A DNA stretch of 64,000 bases, taken from positions 124,001 through 188,000 of the forward strand of contig NZ_BMMM01000011.1 in the NCBI RefSeq assembly GCF_014645835.1. The letters run 5' to 3'. This document shows, piece after piece, positions 14,247 to 22,410 of this stretch. This DNA comes from Streptomyces albiflavescens (GTDB taxonomy: Bacteria > Actinomycetota > Actinomycetes > Streptomycetales > Streptomycetaceae). Numbering within the stretch: the stretch's first letter is position 1; each line of letters opens with the position of its first letter. Both the position numbers and the translations under genes were made by a program. The notes under the pieces are model-generated. The model made no database searches. It saw only the letters and a list, made by a program, of their open reading frames with translations, and had not been told where the DNA came from.

Positions 14247-17200
14247 ATGCGAAGAACCGCCCTGCTCGCCTCCGCCGCCTTGCTCACCGGGCTGCTGCCC
14301 CTGGCCTCCGCGGGGGCCGCGGCGGGGGCCGACGATCCGGCCCCGGTCCCCGTCGACACCTTCGAGGGCGAGGTTCCGTTCGCGAATCCGCCCGCCGACG
14401 GCATCTTCCCCTGGGGCAGTGACACCGACGATCCGCCCCAACTCGCCCTGACCGCACGGTCCGACGCCCCCGAGGGCGCCAAGGTCCTCACCGGCAGCTA
14501 CGACATCAGCGGCTACGGCGGCTTCACCCATGACTTCGCCTACGCCCAGCCGGCCCAGGACTGGTCCGCCCACAAGGGCATCCGCTTCTGGTGGGACGGC
14601 CAGAACAACGCCAAGAAGGTCGCCTTCGAGATCAAGGACGGCGGCGCCAACGGCGAGGCCTCCGAGCTGTGGACGACGTCCTTCACCGACGACTTCACCG
14701 GCTGGAAACAGATCGAGATCCCCTTCACCGACTTCACCTATCGCACGGACTACCAGCCCGTCGGCGGTATCGACCAGGTCCTCGGCCTCACCCAGATGTG
14801 GGGGTACGCCGTCACCCTGCCGGTCGGCGTCAAGGGCCGGTTCGCCATGGACGACGTCGAGTTGTACGGCAAGGCCGACCAGTCCCTGCGCGCCTCCGTC
14901 ATGACCGACTCCGCCGTGTACCCGGTGAAGGAGGGCGGCACGGCCGCGGTGAAGGTCTCCGTCGCCACCACCGGCTCAGCACCGATCGACGAGCCGGTGA
15001 CCGTCGCGTACGAGAGCGCGGGCGGCACCGCCGAGTCCGGCAAGGACTACACGCCGGTCAAGGGCGAGATCACCTTCCCGGCGGGCACGGCCTCCGGCAC
15101 CTCGCGCACGATCCAGGTGTCCGCGCTGAAGGACAAGTCCGCCGAGTCCGCCGAGACGATCCCCCTCAAACTCACGGTCACCGGCGCGAAGGCTCCCGCC
15201 GAGACCCCGCAGGTGGTCATCGACGCCCACGGACTGCCCTACCTGAACCCGAAGTTGCCCGTGCGGAAGCGGGTCGCCGACCTCGTCTCCCGGATGTCCC
15301 TGGAGGAGAAGGCCGGGCAGATGACCCAGGCCGAGCGCGGGGCGCTCACGGCGCAGGGCGACATCGCGACGTACGACCTCGGATCGCTCCTGTCCGGCGG
15401 CGGCTCCACCCCGACGCCCAACACCGCCGCGGCGTGGGCGAAGATGATCGACTCCTTCCAGCTCCGCGCCCAGGCAAGTCGATTCCAGATCCCGCTGATC
15501 TACGGTGTGGACGCGGTGCACGGCCACAACAACCTCGTCGGCTCGACGATCATGCCGCACAACATCGGCATCGGCGCGACCCGTGATCCGGGGCTGGCCC
15601 AGAAGGCGGGCGCCGTGACCGCCGCCGAGGTCCGCGCCACCGGAATTCCCTGGGACTTCGCCCCCTGCCTGTGCGTCACCCGCGACGAACGCTGGGGCCG
15701 CTCCTACGAGTCCTTCGGCGAGGACCCGGCCCTCGTCAAGTCGATGGAGACGATCATCCAGGGCCTTCAAGGCGCCGCCAACGGCAAGGACTTGAAGGAC
15801 GACGACAAGGTGCTGGCCACCGCGAAGCACTTCGTCGGCGACGGCGGCACGGTGTACGGCTCGTCGACGACGGGCTCGTACACCATCGACCAGGGCGTCA
15901 CCAAGGTGACCCGGCAGCAGCTGGAAGCGATTCACCTCTCCCCGTACCAGACGGCGGTCGACCGGGGCATCGGCTCTGTCATGCCCTCCTACTCCTCGCT
16001 CGACATCCTCGGCGACGGCCAGGGCCCGGTGAAGATGCACGCCCGCGCGGACATGATCAACGGTGTGCTCAAGGACCGCATGGGCTTCGACGGCTTCGTC
16101 ATCAGCGACTGGGCCGCCATCGACCAGATTCCCGGCGACTACGCGTCCGACGTCCGTACGTCCGTCAATGCGGGCCTCGACATGATCATGGTCCCGTACG
16201 CCTACAAGGACTTCCGCACGACACTGATCGACGAGGTGAGGGCGGGCCGGATCAGCGAGAGCCGGGTCGACGACGCGGTGACGCGCATCCTCACGCAGAA
16301 GTTCAAGCTCGGCCTGTTCGAGAAGCCGTATGCGGACACGAGTGGCGCGTCGCTGATCGGTTCGCCGGAGCACCGGGCCGTGGCCCGTCAGGCGGCGGCC
16401 GAGTCCCAGGTCCTGCTCAAGAACGCGGGCGGCGTGCTCCCCCTCAGGAAAACCCAGAAGGTGTACGTCGCCGGATCCAATGCCGATGACATCGGCAACC
16501 AGACCGGTGGCTGGACGATCACCTGGCAGGGCTCGTCGGGTCCCATCACGGACGGCACGACGATCCTGGAGGGTATGCGGCGGGCCGGCGGTGACGTCAC
16601 CTACTCGAAGGACGCCTCGGCTCCGACGGGCGGTTACGACGTGGGTGTGGTCGTCGTGGGCGAGACTCCGTACGCCGAGGGGGTCGGCGACGTCGGCAAC
16701 GGCAACGACCTGGAGCTGACCGCCGCCGACAAGGCCGCCGTCGACAAGGTGTGCGGGGCCATGAAGTGCGTGGTCCTGACCGTCTCCGGCCGACCGCAGC
16801 TGGTGGGGGACCGCCTGGGCTCGATCGACGCGCTCGTCGCCTCCTGGCTGCCGGGCACTGAGGGCGACGGTGTCGCGGACGTGCTGTACGGAAAGCGGGC
16901 CTTCACCGGTCAGCTCCCCGTCACCTGGCCGAAGTCGGAGTCCCAACTGCCGATCAACGTCGGTGACGCGTCCTACGATCCGCAGTTCCCGTACGGCTGG
17001 GGCCTCACGACCCTCACGAAGGTGCCGGCAGGGGGCACCTCGACCCTGAAGGTCCTCGCCCTCGTCGCCGAGGCGGCCGACCGGACCGGCGCCTCCGAAG
17101 CCGGCCGCGCCGCCGTGGCCAAGGCCCGCCTCCTCGTCCAGCAGAAGCTCGCCTCAACCATCACGCCCGCGACCGCGAAGCCCTTCGCCGACGCGGACCA

Positions 17201-17267
17201 TCTCCTGCTGACGGGCCGGTACGCGGCCGCGGTGGCGAAGCTGAAGGAGGCCTACCTGGCAAGCTGA
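14247..17267 (+). CDS. Secreted multidomain GH3 beta-glucosidase-type enzyme
   Basis: 1006 residues. Domains in order: signal peptide (1-27); a CBM11-like jelly roll (about 38-212, with GFTHDFAY and FWWDGQNNAKKVAFEI); a Calx-beta repeat (about 220-325, with VTVAYESAGGTAESGKDYTP); the GH3 barrel (about 340-690) with nucleophile Asp621 in FVISDW; the GH3 C-terminal alpha/beta domain (about 715-920); and a short helical tail. GH3 enzymes release terminal beta-glucose or xylose. The CBM suggests binding to beta-glucan. The ATG at 14247 follows GGAAGG. Transcribed away from the GH30 gene. Confidence 0.92.
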   Translation: MRRTALLASAALLTGLLPLASAGAAAGADDPAPVPVDTFEGEVPFANPPADGIFPWGSDTDDPPQLALTARSDAPEGAKVLTGSYDISGYGGFTHDFAYAQPAQDWSAHKGIRFWWDGQNNAKKVAFEIKDGGANGEASELWTTSFTDDFTGWKQIEIPFTDFTYRTDYQPVGGIDQVLGLTQMWGYAVTLPVGVKGRFAMDDVELYGKADQSLRASVMTDSAVYPVKEGGTAAVKVSVATTGSAPIDEPVTVAYESAGGTAESGKDYTPVKGEITFPAGTASGTSRTIQVSALKDKSAESAETIPLKLTVTGAKAPAETPQVVIDAHGLPYLNPKLPVRKRVADLVSRMSLEEKAGQMTQAERGALTAQGDIATYDLGSLLSGGGSTPTPNTAAAWAKMIDSFQLRAQASRFQIPLIYGVDAVHGHNNLVGSTIMPHNIGIGATRDPGLAQKAGAVTAAEVRATGIPWDFAPCLCVTRDERWGRSYESFGEDPALVKSMETIIQGLQGAANGKDLKDDDKVLATAKHFVGDGGTVYGSSTTGSYTIDQGVTKVTRQQLEAIHLSPYQTAVDRGIGSVMPSYSSLDILGDGQGPVKMHARADMINGVLKDRMGFDGFVISDWAAIDQIPGDYASDVRTSVNAGLDMIMVPYAYKDFRTTLIDEVRAGRISESRVDDAVTRILTQKFKLGLFEKPYADTSGASLIGSPEHRAVARQAAAESQVLLKNAGGVLPLRKTQKVYVAGSNADDIGNQTGGWTITWQGSSGPITDGTTILEGMRRAGGDVTYSKDASAPTGGYDVGVVVVGETPYAEGVGDVGNGNDLELTAADKAAVDKVCGAMKCVVLTVSGRPQLVGDRLGSIDALVASWLPGTEGDGVADVLYGKRAFTGQLPVTWPKSESQLPINVGDASYDPQFPYGWGLTTLTKVPAGGTSTLKVLALVAEAADRTGASEAGRAAVAKARLLVQQKLASTITPATAKPFADADHLLLTGRYAAAVAKLKEAYLAS

Positions 17268-17279
17268 GCCCAATGTTGA

Positions 17280-17318
17280 GCAGTTCCCCGAGCCCCTTTC
17301 AGGGGCGCGGGGAACTGC
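17280..17318. terminator. GH3 terminator / REP-like hairpin
   Basis: GCAGTTCCCCG (17280-17290) pairs perfectly with CGGGGAACTGC (17308-17318), with an inner CCCCT/AGGGG stem. This hairpin type recurs between genes in many Streptomyces genomes (recalled), so it may be both a terminator and a dispersed repeat. Confidence 0.75.
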
Positions 17319-17384
17319 GCACTCTTTTGGCGGGGGTATGGGGCGCAGCCCCCAGGGACGATGGGTCCCCCCTGCTCGAGCGGA

Positions 17385-17425
17385 GCCGAGAGCTTGGGGG
17401 AGGAGGCCGAGAGCTTGGGGGAGGA
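17385..17425. repeat. Tandem duplication of a 20-base unit
   Basis: GCCGAGAGCTTGGGGGAGGA occurs at 17385-17404 and again at 17406-17425, separated by one G. It sits in the 250-base non-coding gap between the GH3 gene and the next gene, beside the REP-like hairpin. No gene was seen in the gap. Confidence 0.85.
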
Positions 17426-17517
17426 GAGGGGCGGAGGGGGCGAGAACAACCGCACCGCAACCATTCCCCACCAGCCCGGATGTCCACATTTGCGGCTATT
17501 CGGGTAGCTTCGAAGAC

Positions 17518-18867
17518 ATGAAGGCCGCACTCACCCGAGCACTCCCGGGCCTGCTGATCGCACTGGCCCTCGCCGCCCTGGCGGTACTCGCGGTCGGCGC
17601 GCCCAGGGTCCACGCGGCCACCAGCGTCGACACCGTCGCCGCGGCCCTGCGCAAGGGCCCGGTATACGTGGACCCCGCCGCCTCCGCCCAGCTCTCGGCC
17701 ACCGACGCCGACTCCCTCGCGAAGAAGATCAAAAACGCGGACAAGCCCGTCTTCGTGGCGGTCCTCCCCGCCGGCTTCCCCACCCAGAACCTCTTCCAGA
17801 ATCTGCGCACCGCCACCGGCATCACCGGCCTCTACGCCATCAGGCTCGGCGACCGCCTCGACGCGCGGGCCGACTCCTCGGTGATGTCCCGCACGGCCGT
17901 GCAGAACCTCGTCACCAGCGTCCAGGGCGAACCCGCGAAGACCCAGCTGAACGACTTCACGGACCGCGCGCTCACCAACATCGGCGGCTCGGCCCCCGCG
18001 GGCTGGAGCGGCGGCGACACGGGAGGCGGCGTCTCCACGGGCGCCCTGATCACGGTCGCCGCGGTGGTCGTGGCCGGCGGCGCGGGCGCGTACACGCTCG
18101 TACGCCGCAACCGCCACCGCAAGGCGGAGGAGCAGCAGGCGGCGCTCGACAAGCTCGGCGTGGTCGTGGACGAGGACATCACGGCCTTCGGCGAGGAACT
18201 GGACCGGCTCGACTTCCACCCCGCGGAGGCGGGCGCCGACGACGCGATGCGCGCGGACTACGAGCGCGCGCTGGACGCGTACGAGCAGGCGAAGTCGTCC
18301 ATGGCCGCGGCCCGGCGACCCGAGGACGTACGAGCCGTCACCCAGGCCCTGGAGGACGGCCGGTTCTCGCTTGCGGTGCTCGCCGCGCGCCGCGAGGGCC
18401 GGCCCATCCCCGAGCGCCGCTCCCCGTGCTTCTTCGACCCGCGCCACGGCCCGTCCGTCGCCGACGCCACCTGGACGCCCGCCGGCGGCGCACCCCGCCA
18501 GGTCCCGGTCTGCGCGGCGGACGGGGCCCGCCTCGCCGACGGCGCCGACCCGGCGATCCGCGAGGTGGACACGGACTACGGCCGTCGCCCGTACTGGGAC
18601 GCGGGCCCGGCCTACGGCCCCTGGGCCGGCGGCTACTTCGGCGGCGGCCTGCTGCCCGGCTTCCTCGTCGGCACCCTGCTCGGCAGCGTGATGTCCAGCC
18701 CCTCGTACGCGGCCGACTACGGCTCCGGATACGGCGACTTCGGCGGCGGTTACGACGGCGGTGACGTCTCGGGCTCCGACTTCGACCCCGGCGACTTCGG
18801 CGGCGGCTTCGGGGACGGCGGAGGCGGCGACTTCGGCGGGGGAGGGGACTTCGGCGGCGGCTTCTGA
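17518..18867 (+). CDS. Membrane protein with secreted N-domain and Gly-rich tail
   Basis: 449 residues, function not known. A signal peptide (1-34) is followed by an extracellular domain (35-165) resembling TPM-type proteins (PVFVAVLPAG). A transmembrane helix covers about 177-200, then comes a charged cytoplasmic region with CFFDPRHGPS. A second hydrophobic patch (GGGLLPGFLVGTLLGSVM) and a tail made of Gly, Asp and Phe (FGGGFGDGGGG) follow. Such proteins occur widely in Streptomyces and may act in membrane quality control, which is inference only. The ATG at 17518 starts the signal peptide; the ribosome site is weak (GAAG). Confidence 0.75.
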   Translation: MKAALTRALPGLLIALALAALAVLAVGAPRVHAATSVDTVAAALRKGPVYVDPAASAQLSATDADSLAKKIKNADKPVFVAVLPAGFPTQNLFQNLRTATGITGLYAIRLGDRLDARADSSVMSRTAVQNLVTSVQGEPAKTQLNDFTDRALTNIGGSAPAGWSGGDTGGGVSTGALITVAAVVVAGGAGAYTLVRRNRHRKAEEQQAALDKLGVVVDEDITAFGEELDRLDFHPAEAGADDAMRADYERALDAYEQAKSSMAAARRPEDVRAVTQALEDGRFSLAVLAARREGRPIPERRSPCFFDPRHGPSVADATWTPAGGAPRQVPVCAADGARLADGADPAIREVDTDYGRRPYWDAGPAYGPWAGGYFGGGLLPGFLVGTLLGSVMSSPSYAADYGSGYGDFGGGYDGGDVSGSDFDPGDFGGGFGDGGGGDFGGGGDFGGGF

Positions 18868-18913
18868 AAGTTCGCCGGGCGGAACCCGTTCCACCGCCTC
18901 GCGATGGGACACG

Positions 18914-19354
18914 ATGGACAGCATGACGAGCCTCTACGAACACGCGGGCGGCGACGAAGCCCTGCACCGCCTGGAGGAGATCTTCTACGCGAAGGCACTC
19001 GCGGACCCCGTCCTGCGCGAGGTCTTCCCACGCCGCGAACCGCACCACGTCGACCGGCTGACCTGGTTCACCGCGGAATCGTTCGGCGGCCCCGACCGCT
19101 TCACCCGGGAGCTCGGCTTCGAGCACATCATCGAGGTGCACCGCGGGCTGCGGATCACCGACGAACAGCGCGACCGCTTCGTACAGGTCTATCTGGAGTC
19201 CTTGGACGAGGCGGACCTGCCGGACGACGAACCGTTCCGCGCGGCGGTCCGCTCGCACGTCGAGTTCGGCTCGCGCGTGGCCCAGCAGAACTCCCGGGCG
19301 GAGACGGACGAGGAACTGCACCCGCTGCGCGAAGTCCCGCACTGGGACTGGTAG
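18914..19354 (+). CDS. Truncated hemoglobin (group II type)
   Basis: A 146-residue heme globin of the truncated 2/2 fold, likely binding O2 or NO in the cytosol. It starts LYEHAGGDEALHRLEEIFY and contains FPRREPHHVDRLTWF, the proximal-His region EHIIEVHRGLRIT and a late WDW end. Two in-frame ATGs (18914, 18923) are equally possible; the difference is three residues. It lies 46 bases after the Gly-rich membrane protein on the same strand and converges with the MarR gene. Confidence 0.85.
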   Translation: MDSMTSLYEHAGGDEALHRLEEIFYAKALADPVLREVFPRREPHHVDRLTWFTAESFGGPDRFTRELGFEHIIEVHRGLRITDEQRDRFVQVYLESLDEADLPDDEPFRAAVRSHVEFGSRVAQQNSRAETDEELHPLREVPHWDW

Positions 19355-19391
19355 TTCACCGGAGCGGACACGCAGCGCACCGACCGATGGT

Positions 19392-19823
19392 TCACGCGCT
19401 CGGATCGGTGTCCGCGAGCCGGTCCATCAGGGCACCCGCGAGACGCAGTACCTCCCGCTCGGTCTCGCTCAGCGTGCCGAGCGCCGTGGCCAGCCAGGCG
19501 TCGCGCTCGGCCATGTCCCGCTCCAGCGCCCGGCGCCCTTCCTCGGTCAGTGTGAGCACGGACTGGCGCCGGTCCGCGGTGCCGGGCTCCCGGGCGATGA
19601 GCCCGGCCGTCTCCAGTTCGGCGAAGACCCGGGTCAGCGACTGCGGCCGCTGCCGCTCGGCCGCCGCGACCTCGCCCGGTGTCGCGGCCCCGTGCCGGCG
19701 CAGATGCCCGAGCACCCCCAGCTGATTCGGGCTGAGCCCACCCTCGCCCCGCTCCTGCCGCAGCCGGCGGTTGAGCCGCACGATGCCGCGGCGGATCTGG
19801 GCGGCGCGGGAAAGCTGGTCCAT
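19392..19823 (-). CDS. MarR-family regulator
   Basis: 143 residues with the winged-helix core of MarR (LSPNQLGVLGHLRRHGAATP, then QRPQSLTRVFAELETAGLI and the wing REPGTADRRQSVL). Divergent from a FUSC-type efflux gene across 57 bases of unusually AT-rich DNA (about 19835-19870, with ATCATTTATTATTGG). MarR proteins next to exporters usually repress them until a phenolic or other small ligand binds; that is the likely role here. Confidence 0.9.
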   Translation of the reverse strand: MDQLSRAAQIRRGIVRLNRRLRQERGEGGLSPNQLGVLGHLRRHGAATPGEVAAAERQRPQSLTRVFAELETAGLIAREPGTADRRQSVLTLTEEGRRALERDMAERDAWLATALGTLSETEREVLRLAGALMDRLADTDPSA

Positions 19824-19880
19824 GAGGAGATCTTACGCGATCATTTATTATTGGCGCCCCATATTGCCCGTACCATCGGC

Positions 19881-20945
19881 ATGGTGACCGCATCACTCAT
19901 ACGCAATGCTTACGAATCTGCGCTCACCATGACGGCCGTGCTGCTCTGCTGGGCCGCCGCCCTGTGGCTGGAGGGTGCCGCCGGACTGCACACCGACGTA
20001 CTGGTCCTCGCGGTCGCCCTGACGCTCACCCTGGCGGGCACCCAGCGGACCGCCGACACCCGTGAACGCCTCACGGCCCTCGTCCTGCTGCCCGTCGTGG
20101 CCGGAGCCTCGACCCTGCTCGGCCACCTCATGGCGGAGCACTACGCGCTGGGGGCCGCCGTCTTCACCCTCGGCATCTCCCTGCCGATCTGGATCCGCCG
20201 CTTCGGCCCGGCCGCGACGAAGGCGGGCACCCTGATGACACTGCCGCTGGTCGCCCTGCTCGTCGTCCCCGGCCCGGCGCTGCCGCCCAAGGCCCAGTCG
20301 TCGGTGGTGAGTTGGGGCTGGTCGGCGCTGATCGGAATGCTGGCGTGCGGCTGCGTCTGGCTGGTCCGGACGGCGGCGGACCGCTTCATCCCCTGGCGGC
20401 CCGAGCCCGCGCCCGCGCCCCAACGGAACCGCACGGGGCGCCCCTCGGCACTGCGCCCCCGCCCCAGCACCCGCATGGCCCTGCAGATGGCGGCCGCCGT
20501 GGCCGCGGCGCTCACCCTCGGACGACTGCTCTTCGACCACCACTGGCCATGGATGGTCCTCACGGCGTACGTCGCCGCGAGCGGCAACCGGGGCCGGAAC
20601 GACGTCGCACGCAAGGGAGTCGAACGCTTCCTCGGCGCCTGCGCCGGCACACTGCTGGCCACCGGCGTGGCCGCGGCCGGAACAACCGGCCGCACGTCCG
20701 TCGTCCTGATCTTCGCCGTCCTGGCAGCCGCCCTGTGGCTGCGCCCACTGAACTATGCCTACTGGGCTGCCGGCATGACCACCGCCCTGGCCCTCCTCCT
20801 CGGCTACTACGGCCAGAACACACAGAGCCTGCTGCCGACCCGCCTCGAAGAGATCGCGGCGGGAGCCGCACTGGCGGTGGCGTCGGCGTGGTGGGTACTG
20901 CCGGTGGTCCGACGGCGTACCGGACCCCGCCCGGCCACCGGTTGA
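19881..20945 (+). CDS. FUSC-family inner membrane protein (aromatic acid efflux type)
   Basis: 354 residues with two bundles of transmembrane helices, at about 10-160 and 205-345, separated by a basic Pro/Arg-rich cytosolic linker. The second half carries the FUSC-like core (HHWPWMVLTAYVAASGNRG, then GVERFLGACAGTLL). Relatives export aromatic carboxylic acids or fusaric acid. The ATG at 19881 starts the first helix; a further upstream start would run through the MarR promoter. Probably repressed by the divergent MarR protein. Confidence 0.8.
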   Translation: MVTASLIRNAYESALTMTAVLLCWAAALWLEGAAGLHTDVLVLAVALTLTLAGTQRTADTRERLTALVLLPVVAGASTLLGHLMAEHYALGAAVFTLGISLPIWIRRFGPAATKAGTLMTLPLVALLVVPGPALPPKAQSSVVSWGWSALIGMLACGCVWLVRTAADRFIPWRPEPAPAPQRNRTGRPSALRPRPSTRMALQMAAAVAAALTLGRLLFDHHWPWMVLTAYVAASGNRGRNDVARKGVERFLGACAGTLLATGVAAAGTTGRTSVVLIFAVLAAALWLRPLNYAYWAAGMTTALALLLGYYGQNTQSLLPTRLEEIAAGAALAVASAWWVLPVVRRRTGPRPATG

Positions 20946-20978
20946 GACAGGAGGGCGAGGGTGCCCGGACATGCCGGA

Positions 20979-21019
20979 GCGCCCGCCTTCCGGATACGGG
21001 GGAATGGGAAGGCGGGCGC
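20979..21019. terminator. Bidirectional terminator between FUSC gene and yceI-type gene
   Basis: GCGCCCGCCTTCC (20979-20991) pairs perfectly with GGAAGGCGGGCGC (21007-21019). The two flanking genes converge on it. Confidence 0.8.
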
Positions 21020-21048
21020 GCTCAGGGTGCCGACGGGAGCCGAAGGGC

Positions 21049-21663
21049 TCAGGCGGCGTTCTTGATCGCCGAGATGTCGAAGTTCAGCTTGATCTTGTCC
21101 GAGACGAGGAAGCCGCCGGTCTCCAGGGCCGCGTTCCAGGTCAGACCCCACTCGGAGCGCAGGATCTCGGCCTTGCCCTCGAAGCCCACGCGCTCGTTGC
21201 CGAACGGGTCCTTCGCGGAGCCGTTGAACTCCAGGTCGATGGAGATCGGCTTCGTCGTGCCGAGGATCTCCAGGTCGCCGGTGATCCGGTAGTCGTCGCC
21301 GCCCAGGGCCTCCGCCTTGGTGGAGCGGAAGGTCATCGTCGGGAACTCGTCGACCTTGAAGAAGTCGGAGCTCTTCAGGTGGCCGTCACGGTCCGCGGAC
21401 CCGGTCTCGACGCTCTCCACCTTGATGTCGATGCTGGCCGTGGATTTGGAGGGGTCCGTGCCGTCCAGGTGCAGGCTGCCCTCGAACTCATGGAAGGTGC
21501 CCTTGACGTTCGTCACCATCGCGTGGCGCGCGACGAAGCCGAACGTCGAGTGCGACGGGTCGATCGTGTAGTCACCGGTCAGCGCGGCCAGGTCGGCGCT
21601 TGCGGCGGCGGGCGCCGCGGTGGTGGTGTCCTTGGCGTCGCTCTTGCGGCCGAAGATGCCCAT
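21049..21663 (-). CDS. YceI-family lipid-binding protein
   Basis: 204 residues. The YceI lipocalin-like barrel covers about 28-204: GDYTIDPSHSTFGFVARHAM, VKGTFHEFEGSL, SSDFFKVDEFPTMTF and GDLEILGTTKPI. Members bind isoprenoid-type lipids. There is no signal peptide: the N-terminus MGIFGRKSDAKD and an Ala/Thr linker suggest a cytosolic protein. The ATG at 21663 follows AAGGAG. Transcription probably starts at a promoter that carries an operator-like palindrome (21693-21719). Confidence 0.9.
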   Translation of the reverse strand: MGIFGRKSDAKDTTTAAPAAASADLAALTGDYTIDPSHSTFGFVARHAMVTNVKGTFHEFEGSLHLDGTDPSKSTASIDIKVESVETGSADRDGHLKSSDFFKVDEFPTMTFRSTKAEALGGDDYRITGDLEILGTTKPISIDLEFNGSAKDPFGNERVGFEGKAEILRSEWGLTWNAALETGGFLVSDKIKLNFDISAIKNAA

Positions 21664-21692
21664 GACGTGCTCCTTGGAGGGGCGAGTAACGG

Positions 21693-21719
21693 ATTCTATT
21701 GAATCTTCAATGAGGTCAA
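21693..21719 (-). promoter_or_regulatory. yceI promoter with palindromic operator
   Basis: Reading the minus strand: TTGACC (21714-21719) as -35, then TAGAAT (21693-21698) as -10, 15 bases apart. The spacer holds the perfect palindrome ATTGAATCTTCAAT (21698-21711 on the plus strand). Further TTGAA direct repeats lie just upstream (about 21745-21760). Such sites are typical for MarR-type repressors. Confidence 0.5.
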
Positions 21720-21901
21720 CAGGGACGACTGTAGAGGTATTCCGTTCAAGTTTCAACATCATCCATAGCGTGTTCACGACGTTACTTGGGGTTGGTTTTG
21801 CTCGCCCTCTGGCCGACGCGCGTAGACCTCGGGCACCATCTCCGTGCACCGCCTGCACAGCCGCCCCACAGGAAGCACGGTCGTCCGCAGGAAGGGTCCC
21901 C

Positions 21902-22399
21902 ATGAAGTTCCGCTCCGCCCTGACCGCCCTCGTCCTCGTCGTCGCCCCCGGTGCCGCGGTCGTCGGCACCGCCACCGACGCCTTCGCCGTCACCAAGATC
22001 AGCCACGCCACAGCGACCTCGATGTTCCGCCAGGTCGGCATCACCTGGTCCTCGTCCGGCGGGTGTTCCGACCGGAACAACCCCACCTGTACGTCCTTCG
22101 AGCAGCTCAATCTTGCCACCGCGCAAGGCGCCCAGACCCTCAAGCGGGCCAGTGGCTGCGCGCTCAACATCACCGGCGGCACCGAGACCGGCCACGCCAG
22201 CGGTACGTACTCGCACTGGAACGGCTACAAGCTCGACTACGGCAAGAACACCTGCGTCACCGGCTACATCAAGAACAACTTCACCTACATCGGCCTGCGC
22301 GGCGACGGCGCCCCGCAGTACAAGTCGGGCTCCGGCAACATCTACGCCGACGAGGGCAGCCACTGGGACGTCCTCTACTACAACTGCGGTGGCTGCTAG
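21902..22399 (+). CDS. Secreted M15/LAS-like zinc peptidase, small
   Basis: 165 residues. A signal peptide (1-29, ending DAFA) precedes a compact domain with six cysteines (55, 63, 86, 118, 162, 165), probably disulfide-bonded. I see the zinc signature of LAS/M15 enzymes: His105-x2-Gly-x3-Asp112 (SHWNGYKLD) and Glu151-x2-His154 (EGSHWD). This pattern matches the SxHxxGxAxD ... ExxH layout of VanX/VanY and related D-Ala-D-Ala or peptidoglycan peptidases. It would therefore cut peptidoglycan or a related peptide outside the cell; the assignment is by motif only. Eleven bases separate it from the PL8 remnant, on the same strand. Confidence 0.65.
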   Translation: MKFRSALTALVLVVAPGAAVVGTATDAFAVTKISHATATSMFRQVGITWSSSGGCSDRNNPTCTSFEQLNLATAQGAQTLKRASGCALNITGGTETGHASGTYSHWNGYKLDYGKNTCVTGYIKNNFTYIGLRGDGAPQYKSGSGNIYADEGSHWDVLYYNCGGC

Positions 22400-22410
22400 G
22401 GCATGACCGC

